Source: MGBC114844 sp910585855 (GTDB lineage Bacteria > Bacillota > Clostridia > Lachnospirales > Lachnospiraceae). From it: a stretch of 17,815 nt of DNA. The stretch spans positions 1 to 17,815 of the forward strand of contig CBFFYP010000088.1 in NCBI GenBank assembly GCA_965646165.1, in the 5' to 3' direction. The notes under the pieces were generated by a model. It was not told the origin of the DNA. It did no database searches and worked only from the letters and a program-made list of their open reading frames with translations. The position numbers were made by a program, and so were the translations under genes. Positions 13,835 to 17,815 of this stretch are shown here, one piece after another. Numbering within the stretch: position 1 is the first letter of the stretch; each line of letters begins with the position of its first letter.

Positions 13835-14558
13835 TAAAAATCACCTCCAGATTATTTTGATTTTTCTTTTGATAGTCCTGTACCGTCTGTATTGCTATCT
13901 TGGCAGCTTTTTCATTGGGGAAATGAAACTCTCCCGTAGAAATACAGCAAAAAGCAATACTTTTTAATTGATATGCTGCTGCAAGTTCTAAACAGGAACG
14001 GTAGCAGTCCGATAACAGTTCACAATCCTTTGGAGTAACTTCTCCGTAAATAATCGGACCGACAGTATGGAGAATATAACGGCAGGGAAGATTATAAGCT
14101 TTTGTAATTTTGGCTTTTCCCGTAGTTTCTTTTGTCCTTTGTTTTTCCATGATACGAGAACACTCCAGCCGAAGTTCTACTCCTGCAGCGGAATGAATTG
14201 CATTGTCAATGCATCCATGACAGGGAATAAAACAGCCTAACAGGGCACTGTTAGCTGCATTTACAATAGCATCTGCAGACAGGCGGGTAATATCGCCCTG
14301 CCATAAATAAATTCTCGGTTTGACCATTGAAATATCGGATAAAGAAATAACACCTTTTCTGATACATTCTTCCTGTAAATATGCGTCCTGCACTTCTAAA
14401 AATTCTTTTGAAACTGCTTTAGGCGGGCGAATATTCATAAGGGAGCGTAACAGATGCTTCCTTTCGGTGTCTTGTTCAGGAATCTCTATAGATTGAAGTT
14501 CGCTGTTTTCATTTATCAGATAGTTTATCAAAAACGCAAGTCTTTCTGTTTGCATCAT
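13785..14558 (-). CDS. Zn-dependent macrodomain ADP-ribosylhydrolase
   Basis: A 257-residue protein with a helical N-terminal extension (about 1-80) and then a macrodomain: GDITRLSADAIVNAANS at 88-104 binds ADP-ribose, and the segment GCFIPCHGCIDNAIH follows. The latter matches the zinc-containing macrodomains encoded with M-class sirtuins. The likely ligands are Cys109, His114 and Cys116, and Cys113 is an additional cysteine nearby. A CISTGEFHFP motif closes the site. These enzymes remove ADP-ribose from the SirTM target, so the pair forms a write/erase module. I start it at 14558: AGAGGA precedes that ATG, and it overlaps the stop of the preceding (broken) gene as ATGA. An ATG 33 nt further upstream has no such support. 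Confidence 0.92.
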   Translation of the reverse strand: MMQTERLAFLINYLINENSELQSIEIPEQDTERKHLLRSLMNIRPPKAVSKEFLEVQDAYLQEECIRKGVISLSDISMVKPRIYLWQGDITRLSADAIVNAANSALLGCFIPCHGCIDNAIHSAAGVELRLECSRIMEKQRTKETTGKAKITKAYNLPCRYILHTVGPIIYGEVTPKDCELLSDCYRSCLELAAAYQLKSIAFCCISTGEFHFPNEKAAKIAIQTVQDYQKKNQNNLEVIFNVFKDSDYQIYKQLLG

Positions 14559-14906
14559 AATGTCCTCTTTTCTATTGCCTGCAAAGGGCATATCTCTTTA
14601 CATTTTCCACAATGCAGACAATGTTCTTGTTTTATTTTTATGGGATGGGTGGAGATATCAATGCAGGGTAACAGATTTGCTGGATAAAGTGTCAGACCCT
14701 TTTATCCCCGTAAATGAAATAATGGGCTGATTTTTAATCCGTTCATAAAAGGCTTTTCCTTTGGCAGTTAGAAAATAAAACCCATCTTTATCTGAGAGCA
14801 TAATATCAATCACACAAGTAACCGGGAAATGTTTTTTGTCAGTTGCAGCAAAAACAACAGAATGAATATCCTGCTGTATCATTTGTAAATATTTTTCTGC
14901 ACACAT
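14555..14906 (-). pseudogene. Broken FMN-binding split-barrel protein with 4Fe-4S tail
   Basis: The N-terminal frame (82 codons from the ATG at 14906, AAGGAGG in front) reads like a pyridoxamine 5'-phosphate oxidase-type flavoprotein: VVFAATDKKHFPVTCVIDIM, GFYFLTAKGKAFYERI, PIISFTGIKG. It stops at 14658. In another frame just after it comes ISTHPIKIKQEHCLHCGKC... with the ferredoxin signature CLHCGKCKEICPLQAIE. That frame ends in TGA at 14557-14555, overlapping the macrodomain ATG. Intact relatives carry both parts in one chain of about twice this length. I infer an internal, frame-shifting deletion near 14655-14660. The retained ATGA overlap shows the gene once headed the sirtuin/macrodomain operon. 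Confidence 0.82.
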
Positions 14907-14955
14907 ATTTCCTCCTTAAAAGTTTCACAACACTATTTTCTGGCTGGTAAATATA

Positions 14956-14991
14956 GCTGAAATCGGAAGAAAGGTCTATTCCGATTTCAGC
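14956..14991 (-). terminator. Hairpin after the NAD(P)-binding protein gene
   Basis: GCTGAAATCGGA and TCCGATTTCAGC form a perfect 12-bp stem with a 12-nt loop, about 30 nt past the stop of the gene at 15022. The tract after it on the minus strand (TATATTTACC) is weak; on the plus strand TCTTTTTG follows. It is a probable transcript end, but the efficiency is doubtful. Confidence 0.55.
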
Positions 14992-15021
14992 GTCCTCTTT
15001 TTGGGAAAAATTATGTTCTGC

Positions 15022-15651
15022 TTATTCTGCTACAACAGAAATTCTTTGTTGAATATGATTTCCGTTTAATGCTTCATCAATCATAGCAACTGCATAGTCG
15101 GCATAACTGATTACACTTTCTCCTTTAGCGTTTAATATCAGTTCTTCACCGCCTAAAATATATTTTCCAGTTTTGTTTCCGTCTGCTTGAAAATCTCCGG
15201 CAGGACTGATATACGTCCATTTTACATCTGTTCTAGTGCGAAGTTCATCAAGTGCCTTACCCATATTGGAAGCGAGCGGCTTAAACATTTCTGGGAAGTC
15301 TGCCCCATCCATAACCTGTGTGGTATGTTCCGGGTTTACATACAGGCTGCCTGCCCCGCCGACAACAAGAAGTCTTGTTTCTTTGCCGCTTACAAGGTCG
15401 CAAAGATGTTTCAAAGAAGTACTGTGCTGCGGCAGAGTTTCCGGCGTCCATGCACCAAAAGCATCGATCACAACATCAAAGCCTTCCAAATCGGCTGTGT
15501 TCAGATCAAACAGATCTTTCTTAATAACCTTTGTTGCTGCGGAGCGGTTTTCGCTGTGGACAACAGCAGTAACATCAGCTCCTCTTGCAATCGCTTCTTC
15601 AACAATCAATTTTCCCTCTTTTCCATTTGCACAAATAACTGCAATTTTCAT
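15022..15651 (-). CDS. NAD(P)-binding oxidoreductase, NmrA-like/atypical SDR family
   Basis: A 209-residue Rossmann-fold protein. The N-terminal MKIAVICANGKEGKLIVEEA carries the dinucleotide-binding loop (here ANGKEG). Further along are DVVIDAFGAW, RLLVVGGAGSLYV, and a C-terminal WTYISPAGDF then YADYAVAMIDEAL, typical of short NAD(P)H-binding proteins such as the YwnB/YhfK group. The substrate is unknown; relatives act as quinone or carbonyl reductases or redox sensors. ACAGGAGGAAT precedes the ATG, and a consensus TATAAT lies at 15722-15717. It is divergent from an HxlR regulator, the classic arrangement for a regulator and its target. Confidence 0.9.
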   Translation of the reverse strand: MKIAVICANGKEGKLIVEEAIARGADVTAVVHSENRSAATKVIKKDLFDLNTADLEGFDVVIDAFGAWTPETLPQHSTSLKHLCDLVSGKETRLLVVGGAGSLYVNPEHTTQVMDGADFPEMFKPLASNMGKALDELRTRTDVKWTYISPAGDFQADGNKTGKYILGGEELILNAKGESVISYADYAVAMIDEALNGNHIQQRISVVAE

Positions 15652-15716
15652 AGTTTTTATTCCTCCTGTTTTCTTTTTTTGATTTCGTCTGCGGCTTGTT
15701 TTTTTCCGCTTGTAAG

Positions 15717-15722
15717 ATTATA
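15717..15722 (-). promoter_or_regulatory. -10 box of the NAD(P)-binding protein gene
   Basis: TATAAT on the minus strand, 66 nt before the start codon. No good -35 stands at the normal spacing (the best is TTTACG at 20 nt), which suits an activated or regulated promoter. Confidence 0.5.
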
Positions 15723-15763
15723 ATATATCCATAAAGAAAAAACGTAAAGTAAGCACTTTATTG

Positions 15764-15789
15764 TGCTATAGTTACCAAAAGGAAACTAT
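15764..15789 (+). promoter_or_regulatory. hxlR-type extended -10 overlapped by a palindromic operator
   Basis: ATAGTTACC-aaaa-GGAAACTAT (15768-15789) is an inverted repeat with 9-bp half sites and one mismatch. It overlaps TATAGT at 15767-15772, which is preceded by TGC, an extended -10 pointing to the regulator gene. A smaller palindrome, AGCAC-tttatt-GTGCT, abuts it at 15752-15767. A regulator dimer here would occlude its own promoter and could also control the divergent gene. Confidence 0.6.
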
Positions 15790-15811
15790 TGTGAAGAAAT
15801 GAGGGTTTTTT

Positions 15812-16132
15812 ATGGAAAAAAATTTACCTGCCTGTCCGGTAGAAACAACACTAATGCTTATCAGCGACCGTTGGAAAGTTTTAATTATTCGTGATTTACT
15901 AGACGGTACAAAGCGATTTGGAGAATTAAAAAAATCAATTGGAAATGTATCGCAGAAGGTTTTAACGGCAAATCTGCGTTCTATGGAGGATAGCGGACTA
16001 CTTACCCGAAAAGTATATCCAGAAGTGCCGCCACGGGTAGAATATACTTTAACAGAAACGGGGTATAGCCTAAAACCGATTTTAGACGCTATGGTAGTGT
16101 GGGGGACAGAATATAAACAGAAAAGAAAATAA
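15812..16132 (+). CDS. HxlR-family winged-helix regulator
   Basis: A 106-residue DNA-binding protein. Cys8 in LPACPVETTL is the N-terminal cysteine used for redox or electrophile sensing in characterised HxlR members such as YodB and HypR. The winged-helix core follows: LMLISDRWKVLIIRDLL, RFGELKKSIGNVSQKVLTANL as the recognition helix region, and VEYTLTETGYSL for the wing. It probably represses itself and the divergent oxidoreductase gene in response to a thiol-reactive signal. GAGGG lies 6-7 nt before the ATG. The gene end abuts the remains of a manganese catalase on the other strand. Confidence 0.92.
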   Translation: MEKNLPACPVETTLMLISDRWKVLIIRDLLDGTKRFGELKKSIGNVSQKVLTANLRSMEDSGLLTRKVYPEVPPRVEYTLTETGYSLKPILDAMVVWGTEYKQKRK

Positions 16133-16138
16133 ATTACT

Positions 16139-16534
16139 GCAATCTTTTCGATTTGCTTCACCGAAACGTTGATAGTGTACAATTTCACGTTCTCTTAAAA
16201 ACCGAATCGGAGCGCAGACATCAGGATCTTTAACAACACGAAGAATATTATCGTAAGTGGTGCGAGCCTTTTGTTCTGCTGCCATATCTTCATTTAAGTC
16301 GGTAATCGGATCACCTACAGACTGAAATTCAGCAGAGCTAAAAGCCATTCCGCTTGCTGCCTGAGGCCAGATACCGAGTGTATGGTCAATATAATAAGGA
16401 CCAAAACCAGATGCCATGATTTCATCTGGAGTTAAATTTCTAGTAAGCTGATGAACGATGGTAGCGACAATCTCTAAGTGAGCCAGTTCTTCTGTTCCTA
16501 TATCGTGCTTAGAAATGTTCCAAATTGGAGAAGT
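16139..16534 (-). pseudogene. Manganese catalase (CotJC-like) remnant, truncated at both ends
   Basis: The minus strand encodes DIGTEELAHLEIVATIVHQL, then GFGPYYIDHTLGIWPQ, DPITDLNEDMAAEQKARTTY and REIVHYQRFGEA. This is the middle and C-terminal part of a non-haem dimanganese catalase; the Glu and His of EELAH and the Glu and His of EREIVHYQRF are metal ligands of the family. The frame meets a stop at 16535 before any family N-terminus or start. On the other side homology ends after GEA at about 16154, near the regulator gene's end. Roughly the first third and the last stretch are missing. It is almost certainly non-functional. Confidence 0.85.
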
Positions 16535-16706
16535 TTAAAAAGGGAGAACAGATTGTCGAAACAAGAATAACAACTTAAATGAAATTAGTATCTAAGCCAA
16601 ATACAGGAATATAGTACAATCATTGATTCATATAGTGAAAATAGGGGAGGGAAACGCTAAAATCGAAAAGCAGGAGAAGCTTATAATAACAGAAAGGATT
16701 TTATTT

Positions 16707-16916
16707 ATGAAACAGAGAGAGTTTGCTTATATTGGTGAAGATATGTGGGAATTAAATGAACAGGAATATGCTGTATTTTTTATGAATATTCAGAAGGCAA
16801 TTCTTTTGCTGTTAGAAAAACGAAATTTATTGACTGCATCGCAGCGGGAGTGTTGTCTGATTGAGTTGGAAAAACAAATAACGGCAAAAAAGGAGTATTG
16901 TGATGAATCGATATGA
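16707..16916 (+). CDS. Small protein of a serine-recombinase module
   Basis: A 69-residue protein: MKQREFAYIGEDMWELNEQE, then a hydrophobic helix (FMNIQKAILLLLEKRNLL) and a charged tail. I start it at 16707, with AGAAAGGA upstream. The frame is open a further 28 codons to the left without a ribosome binding site. Proteins of this look are commonly encoded immediately before a serine recombinase in clostridial integrative elements. Here it overlaps the next recombinase frame by 14 nt (16903-16916). The function is not known. It seems intact, although its partner is not. Confidence 0.65.
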   Translation: MKQREFAYIGEDMWELNEQEYAVFFMNIQKAILLLLEKRNLLTASQRECCLIELEKQITAKKEYCDESI

Positions 16917-17094
16917 ACGTCTGAATCAAGAGCGAAAAATAGTGAAAAAGAAAAAGCGTGTGGCTGCTTATTGCCGTGTTTCGACCAGCAAAGAAGATCA
17001 AACAAATTCTTTTGAAAGTCAGCGGCGCTATTTTAAACAGTATATTGAGAATAATCCAGATTGGGAACTTTATGAAATATTTGCCGAAATGTAA
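16903..17094 (+). pseudogene. Serine recombinase, N-terminal fragment only
   Basis: A 63-codon frame with KKRVAAYCRVSTSKEDQTNS, the catalytic start of a large serine recombinase (nucleophile Ser in YCRVS), continuing through FESQRRYFKQYIENNPDW to EIFAEM and a stop. Family members continue with the FADEGISG motif and 400 or more further residues, so nearly the whole protein is missing. AGGAG precedes the ATG. The break falls where the next small frame's leader begins, consistent with an internal deletion between recombinase and downstream gene. Confidence 0.85.
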
Positions 17095-17128
17095 ATTGTA
17101 AATTTCATACAAAAAAGGGGGAATACTT

Positions 17129-17305
17129 ATAAGTAAGGATCAGTTTCAGGCAGAAAAACTGTATCAGGTATCGCTTTTTCTTGCGAAATCTATGCTTGAA
17201 AAAGATATTATTTCAAAAGAGGAATATTTAGAAATAGATACAATTTTACTTAAAAAGTATCAGCCGGTTTTGGGGACGTTATTAGCCGGAAGACCTTTAC
17301 TGTAA
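17129..17305 (+). CDS. SHOCT-like small protein of recombinase module (start lost or AUA)
   Basis: A 58-codon frame reading SKDQFQAEKLYQVSLFLAKS, then MLEKDIISKEEYLEIDTILL and KKYQPVLGTLLAGRPLL. The helix-turn-helix spacing and the DIISKEEY segment fit the short SHOCT domain seen in proteins encoded beside recombinases in Lachnospiraceae elements. A strong purine tract (AAAAAAGGGGG) stands in the right place, but the codon where the start belongs is ATA (17129-17131). Either AUA is used poorly or a former ATG has mutated. The next in-frame ATG is the Met of SMLEKD. Probably decayed with its recombinase. Confidence 0.55.
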   Translation: MSKDQFQAEKLYQVSLFLAKSMLEKDIISKEEYLEIDTILLKKYQPVLGTLLAGRPLL

Positions 17306-17317
17306 TTATAGTTTAGT

Positions 17318-17346
17318 AGGATTGTGATAGTAGAATCCTGTTTTTA
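17318..17346 (+). terminator. Weak terminator after the recombinase module
   Basis: AGGATT and AATCCT form a 6-bp stem followed by GTTTTTATC. The stem is modest, and a competing ATCCT/AGGAT hairpin lies just beyond. Plausible as the end of the small operon. Confidence 0.45.
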
Positions 17347-17379
17347 TCTTTAAGATAGGATGCTTCTGGAAAGGGTTGG

Positions 17380-17720
17380 CTTTCACCGAACGCCAGAGGT
17401 GGTTTGCTCCTGTCCTTTGCCTGCTCCGCTCCAAACGGTAAGAAAGTCTATGGCTTCTGATTTCGGTTCATCCAACCGGATGAACCGGGGCGCAATTCGC
17501 CCTTATGACAGCCGAAACGAACTGGGTGTAAGGAAGAATTTTACCAGTCATAAAACATCCTCTTCTTTGTTATCCGGGCTAAACACGCCCCTTTTTTTGC
17601 ATACCCTGCATAGAAGCAGGATATGCAAAAAATTCTAGGTGCTTCCGCAGAAGCCTAAGACTTTCTAACCGTTCTCCGAAGTCGCAGGCAAAGGACAGGA
17701 GCAAACCGCCTCTCGCTGTT
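17380..17720 (+). repeat. Palindromic module R8 (type A arms, + orientation)
   Basis: A type A module very close to R1 in sequence. It begins CTTTCACCGAACGCCAGAGG and ends CCGCCTCTCGCTGTT. The core is GGGGCG/CGCCCC with T7, and the central hairpin carries GCATACCCTGC / GCAGGATATGC. The frame from 17360 to 17638 is the same repeat-derived ORF as in R1 and R5. Confidence 0.92.
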
Positions 17721-17758
17721 AGTTGAATCATACAATTCTTTTTTGTTTCGGAGTCAAG

Positions 17759-17815
17759 AAACAGCCAGATTCGAAAACGGTGGGCAGCCTGCAGTGACTT
17801 TGGAAAAAAGTTAGA
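17759..17815 (-). repeat. Palindromic module R9 (type B arms), cut by window end
   Basis: Begins AACAGCCAGATTCGAAAACG, the inner end of a type B module in inverted orientation, preceded by the conserved linker (complement of TTCTTGACTCCGAAACA). Only the first arm is in view. It shows that R8 also belongs to an A-then-B composite like R1/R1b. Confidence 0.85.

Noticed and set aside
15187..15723. 178-codon plus-strand ORF opposite the NAD(P)-binding gene
   Set aside because: Antisense shadow of a clearly homologous gene with its own ribosome binding site and promoter; composition is cysteine-rich and unlike any known family.
16082..16417. 111-codon minus-strand ORF as an intact catalase
   Set aside because: It starts inside the conserved domain, and its last 20 or so residues are antisense to the regulator gene; clear homology also extends upstream of the first Met.
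17360..17638. 92-codon ORF in R8 as a real gene
   Set aside because: Begins outside the module without a ribosome binding site and then follows the palindrome; the same frame is shifted in R7.
1..17815. Repeated palindromic units as a CRISPR array
   Set aside because: Units are about 340 bp, widely spaced between genes and inverted in pairs; there are no short regular repeats with unique spacers and no cas genes.

Overview
The window looks like chromosomal DNA of a low-to-medium GC anaerobic Firmicute, most likely a Lachnospiraceae-type clostridium. Three things point there: a tryptophan T-box, strong AGGAGG-type ribosome binding sites, and several gene families common in that group (M-class sirtuin with Zn-macrodomain, large serine recombinases, a CotJC-like manganese catalase). 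The species cannot be named from the sequence alone.

Region 1 (about 572-8319, minus strand) is a complete tryptophan operon in the order trpE-G-D-C-F-B-A. It is driven by a promoter at 8291-8319 and preceded by a T-box leader with a UGG specifier at 8190-8192. Neighbouring cistrons overlap by 4 nt (E/G, G/D, D/C, F/B) or 8 nt (B/A). The one exception is trpC/trpF, which are separated by 887 nt holding a composite palindromic repeat.

Region 2 (9217-10133) is a single nucleotidyltransferase gene of the RlaP/YcgL-like type with its own extended -10 promoter and a bidirectional terminator. Region 3 (10201-12874, minus strand) holds a large serine recombinase and a small ORF, separated by another composite repeat. 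Region 4 (12953-14906, minus strand) is an M-class sirtuin (SirTM) and Zn-macrodomain pair, preceded by a broken FMN/4Fe-4S flavoprotein gene whose stop overlaps the macrodomain start. The locus is a remnant of an ADP-ribosylation operon without the lipoyl-carrier and ligase genes seen in the described pathogens. Region 5 (15022-16132) is an NAD(P)-binding oxidoreductase divergent from its probable HxlR-type regulator, with a 22-bp operator-like palindrome between them. Region 6 (16139-17305) is wreckage: a both-ends-truncated manganese catalase and a decayed serine-recombinase module.

The most striking content is a family of about 340-bp non-coding palindromic modules, ten copies in 17.8 kb (one centre-deleted, one cut by the window edge). 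They always occur as head-to-head pairs, giving five composites at 1-549, 3207-4003, 8399-9174, 11967-12640 and 17380-17815. The outer arms come in at least four unrelated sequences, but within each module the two arms are near-perfect reverse complements. The core shows compensatory base changes between copies. Each composite presents a stem-plus-T7 signal to RNA polymerase arriving from either side. One composite sits inside the trp operon. I do not recognise the family, and it is the best candidate here for an undescribed system.
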